Source: Lysobacterales bacterium
Lineage (GTDB): Bacteria; Pseudomonadota; Gammaproteobacteria; Xanthomonadales; SZUA-5
Direction: 5' to 3'
NCBI GenBank assembly: GCA_022844135.1
Contig: JALHMG010000048.1
Location: 1 to 37,770, forward strand
DNA length: 37,770 bases
Numbering within the stretch: the first letter of the stretch is position 1; each line of letters begins with the position of its first letter. The notes below the pieces were generated by a model. The model had not been told where the DNA came from. It made no database searches and saw nothing but the letters and a program-made list of their open reading frames with translations. Positions 1 through 7,067 of the stretch are shown in pieces. Made by a program: the position numbers and the translations under genes.

Positions 1-103
1 AGCGCCAATACCGCCTCAACCCGCTTCGCTGCGGGCAACTCGCTTCGCTTCGGCATCTTCCTGTCCTCGATGGTTTACTAACATTCCATCGGGTCCAAGG
101 GAC
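1..103. other. left-edge non-coding stretch with a small hairpin
   Basis: I see no credible gene here. Bases 20-35 form a short hairpin (cccgc / gcggg around ttcgct). The stretch lies beyond the premature end of the pirin remnant and contains none of the missing pirin C-terminal coding sequence, so the break in that gene lies near base 104. It may be a repeat or intergenic sequence joined by rearrangement. I cannot tell which from this window alone. Confidence 0.3.
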
Positions 104-451
104 TCAGCGCAAGACAAGATCGCCATCGATCTCGGGCTGCTCCTCATGCAAAACGCCGCGTCCGGCCACGGTGATGTGCAGCGCACCAGGCGCGATGCGA
201 TTGCGCGTGCCGAGCGAATCCTGGTTGATGAAACCGACCCTGCTTTCGGGAAGGATGTACGTAGCGACCATGAATCCAGCATGCGGATGCGGCGGAAACG
301 TCGGCCCGCGCATGGCATAGAGCGACACCATGATGAACGGGTCGAGGTCGGCGCCGACAACGCCGGTCTGCGCGTCACGGGTCATCAGTCGTTCGCCGAG
401 ATGCTGCTCGCGCAGTCGGGCGATAGTGTGGACATTGCGCGTCCGAGTCAT
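104..451 (-). pseudogene. pirin family protein, N-terminal half only
   Basis: The 115-residue product matches the N-terminal cupin of pirins. It has the PPHPHAGF segment, a DSLGTRNRIAPG-like stretch and GRGVLHEEQPE, so the four pirin metal-ligand positions (His, His, His, Glu) are still present. Pirins are normally about 230-300 residues, with a second cupin. Here homology stops right after HEEQPE and a stop follows 8 codons later, so the C-terminal half is missing. The ATG at 451 shares its A with the TGA of the upstream hydrolase remnant (TGATG), which indicates an old translationally coupled pair. Function of the truncated product is doubtful. Pirins are iron-binding cupins, some with quercetinase activity, but I infer loss of function here. 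Confidence 0.7.
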
Positions 452-600
452 CACGTTCCCTCTGCTGCTTCAACCTTCTGGAAAAAATCACGCAGCCGTT
501 CGGTCAGGGCTTCGGGCTGTTCGTCCGCGAGCCAGTTGCTGGCACGAGGCCAATGCGAGAAGTCCGTCGCGCAACGAACGCTGCGCTGCCGATAGCAGGC
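451..600 (-). pseudogene. alpha/beta hydrolase, C-terminal remnant
   Basis: The minus-strand frame ending at the TGA 453-451 reads DFSHWPRASNWLADEQPEA followed by LTERLRDFF. This is the characteristic C-terminus of haloalkane/haloacetate-dehalogenase-like alpha/beta hydrolases, where the catalytic His sits in the xSHW segment and an EQPE motif follows. No N-terminal part (oxyanion hole, GxSxG nucleophile) exists upstream, where the BLUF/Roadblock operon begins in the opposite direction. I therefore read it as a 5'-truncated gene fragment. The exact upstream limit is uncertain because homology fades near base 570-600. It was originally coupled to the pirin gene. Confidence 0.55.
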
Positions 601-685
601 TCGCTCCAGGGGCGTACACAACTATTTTCAAAACCGTTTCGACAGAGTTGCTAGCCTGAAAGTCCCGTGAGCAGAGGACTTCGAA

Positions 686-1084
686 ATGGCAGCAAAGTCG
701 GTGATGGAAGCGCAAGCATTGGTGCCCGATTGTGTGGCGGTCGGTGTTGTTGACGTTGAATCAGGCCTTCTGCTAGACGTCAAAACGGTGGATTCGCACC
801 CCTCGGAGGTGCTCGATCTGGTTGCAGCCGCCACAGGCGATCTGTTTCAAGGTCCGAACGTCTCTGCGATCGAAAACCACTTCAAGAAAGCTCGAGGTGT
901 TTCGACCGACGCACGGTACTTCCAAGAAATCATGGTCAACAGCACGCATCTGATTCACGTCTTCATTCGGATGAAGAAGAAGCAGTCGCAGGTGGTTGTA
1001 TTCGTTTGTCGCAACTCTGCCAATATCGGCATGGTGCTGTCGAAGGCCCGTCTGGCCATGCCTGCATTAGAAGCAGCGTTCTGA
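686..1084 (+). CDS. Roadblock/LC7 domain protein 1
   Basis: The 132-residue soluble protein has the single alpha/beta Roadblock/LC7 fold expected from its length and pattern. An N-terminal helix precedes a V-x-G-V-V-D-V-E-S-G-L-L beta hairpin, a central helix (residues 35-60) and a C-terminal V-V-V-F-V-C strand with a final helix. Roadblock proteins of the MglB type act as regulators or scaffolds of Ras-like GTPases, and a COG2229 GTPase is encoded four genes downstream. The ATG at 686 is preceded by a good AGAGGA ribosome site (674-679), and this is the first gene of the operon. The next gene follows within 14 bp. Function as a GTPase regulator is inferred from family and context. Confidence 0.75.
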   Translation: MAAKSVMEAQALVPDCVAVGVVDVESGLLLDVKTVDSHPSEVLDLVAAATGDLFQGPNVSAIENHFKKARGVSTDARYFQEIMVNSTHLIHVFIRMKKKQSQVVVFVCRNSANIGMVLSKARLAMPALEAAF

Positions 1085-1097
1085 CTTGAATACTGCT

Positions 1098-1520
1098 ATG
1101 TCAGGCGATCCAGCTACGCCACGTTCCGCCAGTCTTCGACTGACTGGCGACCACGTCGCGCAAATGGGGCGGATTTTGGGCGAGAATTTCACTGAACAGG
1201 CTCGTTTGCGTTTTGTTCTGTTGGCCACAATTGATGGGCGTGTTGTGACCAAACACTCTCGACAAGATGTGGACACAGTGAAATTCGCCGCCCTTACATC
1301 GACGATCATGTCGATGTCCGCCGCCGCTGTCCGCGAATTAGGCGGCACGAGTCCAGATGAGTGCCTCCTGACTTACGACAAGGGCTCGGCCTGTATGGGC
1401 AAGTGCGGTCCGTCCGGTCGCCTGGTGTTGTGCCATGTAGCCGGTTCTGACCTCAGCATGGGTCTGTTAGTCAGCGGTTGGCGCAGAACTGCTGCTGCGC
1501 TCACGGCTGCCTTTCCGTAG
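1098..1520 (+). CDS. Roadblock/LC7 domain protein 2, Cys-containing
   Basis: This 140-residue protein is a second Roadblock/LC7 member: RFVLLATIDGRVVTKHS is the typical first hairpin, SMSAAAVRELG the central helix, and RLVLCHVAGSDLSMGLLVSG the C-terminal strands. It is close to the prokaryotic Roadblock type found in actinobacterial conservons (CvnB). Four cysteines fall at residues 89, 99, 103 and 112, with a C-x3-C pair in the loop before the last strands, which could be redox- or metal-related. A TTG at 1086 would add four residues, but ATG 1098 is preferred. It lies 13 bp after Roadblock 1 and 12 bp before the BLUF gene, so one transcript is likely. Pairing with Roadblock 1 as a heterodimer is inference. 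Confidence 0.75.
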   Translation: MSGDPATPRSASLRLTGDHVAQMGRILGENFTEQARLRFVLLATIDGRVVTKHSRQDVDTVKFAALTSTIMSMSAAAVRELGGTSPDECLLTYDKGSACMGKCGPSGRLVLCHVAGSDLSMGLLVSGWRRTAAALTAAFP

Positions 1521-1532
1521 TCGCGACGGACC

Positions 1533-1925
1533 ATGGACCTGTTGCGGCTAATCTACGTCAGCCGGGCAAGAAGCACCGCGTTGCATGGGCGCGCCATCGC
1601 GGACTTTGCTCAGAGTTTCAACAGCAAGCATGATCTGACCGGCGTTCTGATCGCGACATCCCGGTTGTATATCCAGGCCATCGAGGGCGATCCTGCGGTC
1701 GTCCGGGCGCTCTACCAGAGAATTTCCGCCGATACTCGGCATCAGCATCCCAAGATACTGGCCGAGGCGGAATGCGACCTGCGCCTGTGGCCCAAATGGT
1801 CGATGCAATTGATCAGCGCCTCGACATGGCAAGAACATGCCGGCCCATTGGCCATGGCCGACTACGAAGCTGTTGTAGCGGCTGGCGTAGATGTTTGCGA
1901 TCGAATCTATGCGCTCCACAATTGA
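1533..1925 (+). CDS. BLUF-domain blue-light photoreceptor (flavin-binding)
   Basis: The 130-residue protein is a stand-alone BLUF domain that should bind FAD non-covalently. The residues that carry BLUF photochemistry are all in place: Tyr8 in LIYVS, Asn30 five residues before L-T-G, Gln48 in YIQAIEG, and Trp89/Met91 in KWSM (equivalents of AppA Y21, N45, Q63, W104, M106). The usual D-T-R-H segment is also present (residues 67-70). No output domain is fused, so it must signal by protein contact, as short BLUF proteins such as PixD do. It sits between the Roadblock genes and the GTPase gene. I infer that it makes the downstream GTPase or phosphatase light-responsive. Confidence 0.9.
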   Translation: MDLLRLIYVSRARSTALHGRAIADFAQSFNSKHDLTGVLIATSRLYIQAIEGDPAVVRALYQRISADTRHQHPKILAEAECDLRLWPKWSMQLISASTWQEHAGPLAMADYEAVVAAGVDVCDRIYALHN

Positions 1926-1943
1926 AGGTTGAGTAGTCCCTTG

Positions 1944-2846
1944 ATGCGAATCGCCCACTATGCGGGATTGCCGTTGCCTGCGCTGACAGCGTTGACGGCC
2001 GCGATTCCGCGAACGCTCGGCGATGGCTGGCGACTCGAACCGTGGATGGGACGAATGAGCGGCGACCTGCTGATCGTCGGCAGCGGCGCTCTGGGGTTCC
2101 AGGCCAGAACGGCAGGCGCTGCGGCTCTGCGAGCAGTTGTAGAGGTCAGCGGCGTTGAAGTGGCAGATTTCCGCAAGTGCTTTGCCACACAACTACCGCC
2201 GTTCGCCGAATTTTGCGCCCCGCGGCAGAGCCCTTTCCACGTGGCTCGACAGTTGAAAGGACTCGCTTCGCTTTTGCTTTGCGGCGCACTGGATGCGAGG
2301 CTGCGTCAGACAGTGCACCGATATCGGCATCCCATCGTCGGTAGTGTGGAAATCGACTTCGTGGGTGGCTGGGTGACGAGCGAACAACCGATCGCGAACG
2401 TGGTTGGAGTGTTGCTCGATGACGCCTGGCTGCCAGGGACAGCGAGCAGCGAATCCGACCATTGTTACTCGCTGGAAGCGGTGGTCTGGTTGAGCGTGCT
2501 GCGCTGGCGAAGCGTGCTTGTGCAGTTGGATTCATTCCCCCCGTTGCGAATTACCGAGTTTCCCGACATTGCTTCAATAAGTGGGCAAGCGGGATTGCAC
2601 GAAGCCGTATTTGCCTGGCAACAGGCCGGTTCTATCGACGATCTGGTGGCGCGAACCAGCGTCAGTTTAGAAATGGCGAAGGCGATAGCCGTTGCGGCGG
2701 CCTTATCGGGATTGGCCGAGGTTACCCCCGTTAAATCACCCAGCGCCGGTCAAGCTGTCGAGAAGATACCGTCGCGGCCCACTGCGTTGGCGAGGCTCGC
2801 GCATTTTCTGGGGTTGAGCCGTGCAACAGCGCGAGAATTCCCATGA
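1944..2846 (+). CDS. unrecognised 300-aa protein of the BLUF/Roadblock operon, C-terminal wHTH-like region
   Basis: I do not recognise the family. The protein is soluble, without signal peptide or convincing membrane segment. Residues 1-200 are a mixed alpha/beta region with no motif I can name. Residues about 205-265 have a helical pattern ending in VSLEMAKAIAVAAALSGLAEV, reminiscent of the winged-helix tail of DUF742 (CvnC) and DUF4388 proteins, which accompany Roadblock proteins and COG2229 GTPases in other phyla. In-frame TTG codons at 1929 and 1941 precede ATG 1944. A GAAGG at 1924-1928 does not discriminate well between them. The stop overlaps the GTPase start (ATGA at 2843-2846), so the two are translationally coupled and may form a complex. 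Confidence 0.7.
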   Translation: MRIAHYAGLPLPALTALTAAIPRTLGDGWRLEPWMGRMSGDLLIVGSGALGFQARTAGAAALRAVVEVSGVEVADFRKCFATQLPPFAEFCAPRQSPFHVARQLKGLASLLLCGALDARLRQTVHRYRHPIVGSVEIDFVGGWVTSEQPIANVVGVLLDDAWLPGTASSESDHCYSLEAVVWLSVLRWRSVLVQLDSFPPLRITEFPDIASISGQAGLHEAVFAWQQAGSIDDLVARTSVSLEMAKAIAVAAALSGLAEVTPVKSPSAGQAVEKIPSRPTALARLAHFLGLSRATAREFP

Positions 2847-3376
2847 TCGATAGCCAGCAGAAGTTCGTGTTCGTCGGCGAAATGGGTGCGGGAAAGACGA
2901 CGGCTATCACGTCGATCAGTGGCAGCGATACGCTGCGCATGGAAGTGCCTTTGCCTGAAAGCGATTATCAAGGTGAAAAGACGACAACAACGGTTGGCTT
3001 CGATTTTGGGGTCGTTAGTCTTCAAGGGGCTCCGATGTACTTATACGGAACGCCTGGGCAAGAACATTTTCACGTTGTGGCGGCCGAAGTGCTTTCCGGT
3101 GCCGTCGGTGTCGTGTTGCTAATCAATGCGAGTGCCAGAGCAATCGACAATGAACTCGACCAATGGCTTCCGCTGATTCATAAAGCCACTCAAGATGTAC
3201 CGATTGTTGTTGCCGTCAATCGGCACAACAGCAAAACACCCCCGCTCAACGAAATCAGGGCTCGTTGCAGGGCAAGATCGAGCAGTGTTGTGGCCGTTAT
3301 GCTGGCTGATCCGCGGCGGCGCATGGAAATGAGCGCATGCCTTCGAGTGCTGACACTAGCCCAGCTGCGGACTTGA
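2843..3376 (+). CDS. COG2229/MglA-like small Ras-family GTPase
   Basis: The 177-residue protein is a single Ras-like G domain. G1/P-loop is GEMGAGKTT (residues 12-20), switch I carries the KTTTTVGFDFG segment (46-56) typical of COG2229, and G3 is GTPGQEHF (69-76) in place of DxxGQ. G4 is NRHN (126-129), so the usual guanine-specifying Asp of NKxD is replaced by Asn. The G5 region is not obvious. COG2229 proteins include CvnD of Streptomyces conservons and are related to MglA, whose GTP hydrolysis is stimulated by the Roadblock protein MglB. The gene is coupled by ATGA to the gene before it and overlaps the next gene by 40 bp. A role as a nucleotide switch controlled by the two Roadblock proteins is inferred. 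Confidence 0.85.
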   Translation: MIDSQQKFVFVGEMGAGKTTAITSISGSDTLRMEVPLPESDYQGEKTTTTVGFDFGVVSLQGAPMYLYGTPGQEHFHVVAAEVLSGAVGVVLLINASARAIDNELDQWLPLIHKATQDVPIVVAVNRHNSKTPPLNEIRARCRARSSSVVAVMLADPRRRMEMSACLRVLTLAQLRT

Positions 3377-4563
3377 CGTTGGCATCGATATCGTTACGGT
3401 TGCGCCATTTCGGCGTGGCCTACGACCAGAAGATCGTCCATAGCGATTTGAACTGGGAACTTCGCTCTGGCGCGGTGCATTTGCTATTCGGTGCAGCGGG
3501 TTGCGGCAAGTCGACACTGCTTAAGGCTCTGGCGGGGTGGCATCGTCGCATTCCGAGCATGCGCGTCTGGGGCAGCGCACAGATCCTCGGGTGCCCCTTC
3601 GAACCGGCTTTGGTCCATCAATCGCTCGGCGCCTTCGTCTCGACGGTCGGCATTAACCTTGCCAACGCCATGCCGAACAGGTCCGCATTGACGCAAGCCC
3701 AACAACGAGAACTGGCGCGGCAAATCCTGGCTCCAGTCGACCTTTCGCATCTTGTCGATCTTTGGCATGAACCAATGAGCAGGCTCGAAGCGCTGCAGCG
3801 CAAACAGGCGTGTCTTGCGCTTGCGCTGATAGAAGGCAAAAACGTTCTGCTGCTCGATGAACCGGGCGTCGGGCTGGCGAACAACGAGTACGACCTGCTG
3901 GCCAGACAGCTGACGGCCATCGCCGAGCGATGCCTGGTGATTGTTGTGACGCACGATGCGAACGATCAGCAACGATATCCAGGCTCGTACATCGCGACTC
4001 TGCGCGAACGTTACACTTCCACGCCGCAACAAGCCGTCGAGATAGAAGCCGTCAGAGTCGGTTCGCAACCGGTACCTGCGCCGGTCGCTATCCGACGCAT
4101 GGCACCAAGCGGCTTCCATTGGGTTTGGGAGAAGCAACTAGCGGCGCTTGCGCGACCGGGACTGATGGCAGACGTCGACGAGGACTTTCTCCTTTTGAAA
4201 CGGCTGCAGATCGACTGCCTGCTTTGTCTGGAAGAAAGCATCGCCTACGCCGAGGCCGCCACACGTCACGGCATTGAGGTGATGCACTTTGCGATTCAGG
4301 ATATGCAAGCGCCGGCATCGGTCGACGCACTACGGCCCATCATCCAGCGTGTCATTGAGCGACTGCATGCCCGCCAGCGAATCGGTGTCCATTGCCGAGC
4401 AGGCCTTGGACGGACTGGGCTGATTCTCGGCTGCATCCTGATCGAGGTCGAACAACTCACGGCTGCCCAGAGCCTGCGCCGTATTCGATCGATCAACCCC
4501 AGATTCGTTCAGAGCGATGAGCAAGCTTCCTTCCTTGAGTCGTATACGCCAGCCAATTGGTAA
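3337..4563 (+). CDS. ABC-type ATPase domain fused to dual-specificity/tyrosine phosphatase domain
   Basis: The 408-residue protein has two recognisable halves. Residues about 15-225 form an ABC nucleotide-binding domain: Walker A GAAGCGKST (52-60), a Q-loop Gln near 95, Walker B VLLLDEP (170-176, Asp174/Glu175) and H-loop VTHD (His206). The LSGGQ signature is degenerate (RLEALQRKQ, 149-157), and no transmembrane partner is encoded nearby. Residues about 258-405 are an atypical dual-specificity phosphatase with P-loop HCRAGLGRTG (352-361; Cys353, Arg359) and a likely general acid Asp322. I know of no characterised protein with this architecture. ATG 3337 lies 9 nt after a GGA; a TTG at 3373 is an alternative. 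It is the last gene of the operon and probably its output enzyme (inference). Confidence 0.85.
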   Translation: MPSSADTSPAADLTLASISLRLRHFGVAYDQKIVHSDLNWELRSGAVHLLFGAAGCGKSTLLKALAGWHRRIPSMRVWGSAQILGCPFEPALVHQSLGAFVSTVGINLANAMPNRSALTQAQQRELARQILAPVDLSHLVDLWHEPMSRLEALQRKQACLALALIEGKNVLLLDEPGVGLANNEYDLLARQLTAIAERCLVIVVTHDANDQQRYPGSYIATLRERYTSTPQQAVEIEAVRVGSQPVPAPVAIRRMAPSGFHWVWEKQLAALARPGLMADVDEDFLLLKRLQIDCLLCLEESIAYAEAATRHGIEVMHFAIQDMQAPASVDALRPIIQRVIERLHARQRIGVHCRAGLGRTGLILGCILIEVEQLTAAQSLRRIRSINPRFVQSDEQASFLESYTPANW

Positions 4564-4713
4564 TTCCGACCGCAATCGGCCCGGCCCAAGCCTTCAGCGC
4601 AGAACCAACGCCTGGCTGCGCGACTTGCACTCCAGGAACGCGCCTGGCTGCCACTGCGTCTCGCTGCAGAGAATGTGTTTCAAAGCAATCCATCCGATTG
4701 CCGACGTTCGGGC

Positions 4714-5083
4714 TCATCCGCTTTGCCCGGATCTTTGCGCTGCCAGTACCGCCTCGCCCAACGCTTTCAAGAACGGCTTGCCGATCTCGTCGTAGGCATA
4801 ACGCGCATCGTTGAGTACGCCGTCGTGGTCGACGAACAGGATGGCCGACAGCGCGAAGGCGAAGGATCTGCCGGCCACGAAGGCGCTGTCGCCGACGTAA
4901 CCACAGGATTGCGCGTTCTTGCTGACGACGGTGACCGAATCGCGCGGTGCGATCAGCCATTTGCTGTGATCGTCTGGCTTGGGCTGGCCAATGTCGCGTG
5001 GTCGCAGCGACATCCATGCGCGCAGGCGCAGGCCGAGCTCCGGGTCGATCTCGAATTGCCCGGTGTCGGCGAAGCCGAGGCCA
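4714..5083 (-). pseudogene. duplicated 3' fragment of the serine-hydrolase gene
   Basis: This stretch is a near-copy of 7173-~7542, the last ~120 codons of the intact serine-hydrolase gene. By eye there are about 20 mismatches in ~370 bp, mostly transitions and several at third codon positions, and the frame stays open to the same stop. Homology begins at the shared segment just before the stop codon and ends near 5083-5087. Without the SxxK and SxN motifs of the N-terminal two thirds it cannot be a functional enzyme. It is either a partial duplication or the leftover of recombination with a related gene. The mixture of silent and coding changes suggests it is not recent. Confidence 0.85.
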
Positions 5084-5312
5084 CATTGGGCCGGCCACTT
5101 GGATCACTTGCTGATCCACAATTCTCGCCACTGTGATCGATGCTGGGCGTGTCGCGATCAACTCAAGGCCCGCGCCCAACTTGGTGAAAATGCTGACTAT
5201 GGTGCGCAATCAGGTTCGAGCAGGTATTCTGAGCTCTGGTGTTGAAACTGGCGCAGGTCTGAGTAGTGCTGTAATCTCCAAACGAGAATAGTCATCTGCA
5301 ATGGAGTCTATA
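5084..5312. other. unassigned intergenic stretch between duplicate fragment and lipoprotein gene
   Basis: No gene is supported here. Short frames on both strands stay open from ~5085 to ~5230 but match nothing I recognise. A 7-bp perfect hairpin (tggatca / tgatcca, 5100-5118) lies at the point where the homology of the duplicated fragment stops. Composition turns markedly AT-richer from about 5180 into the next gene, consistent with a junction between DNA of different origin. A promoter for the lipoprotein gene should lie within 5200-5300, but I cannot pick hexamers confidently. Confidence 0.3.
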
Positions 5313-6431
5313 ATGGCATGGCTTTCGGGATTTGCATGTCTATTTTTGGTCTTGTTAACCGTCGAAGGCTGTGCAGGCTCTTCTCGTGACAGGAGTAATG
5401 CAGTCCCCGAATTGCAGCGACTGAAAGTGGTGGGTGACAAAGCCCGAAACGGAATTTTCGATGCTTCATTGGAATACCACAGTGATGGTACCGGATGGAT
5501 GGCTTATTCATCCATTGAAATTCCAGAATACGTTGAGACTCATGTTGCAAAATCGGAAGACAATGGCAAGACGTGGACCTTTATTGGAAAGCCAAACAGC
5601 TCTGTTGACTTTCAGCGGGCGGCCAAAAGCGGCAAGGTGACGGAGGGTGTGTGGCGCCATGAAACACCGAGCCTTCTTTTTGACCCGCTGGATGTGCCCG
5701 AGCGGCGTTGGAAATTATTCACCAACCGTTATCCCGTGCTGAAGCCATTTGGTCCGACCGATCGCAGGATGTCGGAGGGCTCGATTGAAGTGCAATATGC
5801 CTCATCACCAGATGGAGTATGGTCAAAGCCAATCTGCGTTATTGGTTCGTCGATTGGTTGTCGTGCTGATATCTCCAAAATGGATGCGAGCCTCGCCGAT
5901 GTCAAATCCATGACCGAGCCCGGCACGATCATACACAATGCCACGATTTATATGAGCATGGATGTTAGCACTAAAGAAAATGGTTTGGGCGATTGGGAGC
6001 GTTATCGCGTTATTTTGTTGGCATCCAAAGATCGTGGGGTTAATTGGCATTATGTCGGGACCCTGCTCAACCACAACGAAGCCATGAGATTCAAGTATCG
6101 TGTCTTCACCGGCACCAGCCTCGTGAGGGAGCGAGGAGAAATCTATCTTATGGCCACACCCTCTGGCGCGACGCGTAAAGCGCAACAAGATCACGACGGT
6201 ACGATGGTCATGGAAGTCGCCGACATAAGTCAAGCCAAATTAACTCGTGATGGCATCGGAGCGCCAGTTGTAGTCAAGCGGATAACTGTCGAAAAGCAAT
6301 CCGGGGGCCTGGCTGATTACGACGAACAGAATACGGCCGGCGGAATTGTGTTCTCGCAAATTTCTCTTTTTGGAATGCCGGAAGTTTTCCAGCTCTGGTC
6401 GACGGGTGAGACCAGAGTTGGCGCTCCTTGA
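5313..6431 (+). CDS. putative lipoprotein with BNR/Asp-box (sialidase-fold) repeats
   Basis: The 372-residue product begins with a hydrophobic signal sequence ending in TVEGC, an imperfect lipobox (Glu at -2). A membrane-anchored periplasmic protein is therefore likely but not certain. Two Asp-box motifs of the S-x-D-x-G-x-x-W type are visible, SEDNGKTW and SKDRGVNW. These mark beta-propellers of sialidases and other exo-glycosidase or carbohydrate-binding folds. I see no certain arginine triad, so a sialidase activity cannot be claimed. ATG 5313 is chosen over ATG 5301 because GGAG (5303-5306) sits 6 nt before it. The gene is clearly AT-richer than its neighbours and lies between the two copies of the serine-hydrolase 3' end, which suggests acquisition by transfer. 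Confidence 0.7.
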   Translation: MAWLSGFACLFLVLLTVEGCAGSSRDRSNAVPELQRLKVVGDKARNGIFDASLEYHSDGTGWMAYSSIEIPEYVETHVAKSEDNGKTWTFIGKPNSSVDFQRAAKSGKVTEGVWRHETPSLLFDPLDVPERRWKLFTNRYPVLKPFGPTDRRMSEGSIEVQYASSPDGVWSKPICVIGSSIGCRADISKMDASLADVKSMTEPGTIIHNATIYMSMDVSTKENGLGDWERYRVILLASKDRGVNWHYVGTLLNHNEAMRFKYRVFTGTSLVRERGEIYLMATPSGATRKAQQDHDGTMVMEVADISQAKLTRDGIGAPVVVKRITVEKQSGGLADYDEQNTAGGIVFSQISLFGMPEVFQLWSTGETRVGAP

Positions 6432-6674
6432 CGCGCTCGCGTCAGGTGTCCGAAACGTTTTTTGCCGCTCCAATCCACGAAGTCGCTCTACACACACAGA
6501 AAAGCCCCCGGTTAGAAGGGCGAACGCTGAAAGTCGTCTCAGAACTTTCCGACGAGTATTGGTTTCGGCGCAGTGTTCAGCAGGGCGGTGACCCGCAGGA
6601 CCGAGGTCGGAAATGACAGTTTGCCGTGCCGGAATCCGCTCATGGGAATAGACCCCCAGCAAGGAATACCCGCC

Positions 6675-7067
6675 GTGCGCCGCAAGCTGATTCTTTCCGC
6701 TCTGTTCCTCAGCCATGCCACCTTCGCTGGCCCAGCGCCGTGGCTCAACTTCTTTGCCCGCGATCCGGATGCGGACACCCTGATCTAGACCGCGATTGCC
6801 GCCCGACGGGAGTGGAAGATGCGCTTTGGCCGCGACGTACCCTTGCTGATTGTTGGCGCCATCGCGCTGGCCCTGATGCTCCTGGCCGCATTCGCCACGC
6901 AACTGTACAGCCAGCAGTCGCGAGCGATGGAACAGGCCACGTTCGCGCAACTGCGCGCCATCCTCGAATTCAACCAGCCCGGCGACGCACGCCAGGACAC
7001 TGGCCGCATCCTGTTCCAGGGTGGTCCGGCGTTTGAACTGCCACTGTTCGGCAACGGCTTCGAATAA
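6675..7067 (+). pseudogene. small membrane protein gene interrupted by an amber stop
   Basis: A GTG at 6675, preceded by AAGGA (6661-6665), opens a signal-peptide-like sequence (RRKLILSALFLSHATFAG). It continues to a TAG at 6786-6788. The same frame then runs on without interruption to TAA at 7067, with the same GC-rich third codon positions. It encodes one strong membrane segment (VPLLIVGAIALALMLLAAF) and a soluble tail ending in LFGNGFE. TAG could derive from CAG (Gln) by one transition. I do not recognise the family. Alternatives are that the second part (ATG 6819, 82 aa) is translated on its own as a small membrane protein, or that the two parts were always separate. No minus-strand gene is credible here. 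Confidence 0.5.

Noticed and set aside
600-685. Sigma-70 promoter for the Roadblock/BLUF operon (TTTCAA 626-631, TGCTAG 649-654)
   Set aside because: Both hexamers match consensus poorly; a promoter must exist here, but this pair is not convincing enough to annotate.
5084-5300. Possible insertion-sequence remnant between the duplicate fragment and the lipoprotein gene
   Set aside because: Frames are open but I recognise no transposase motif, and no terminal inverted repeats or target duplication could be matched.
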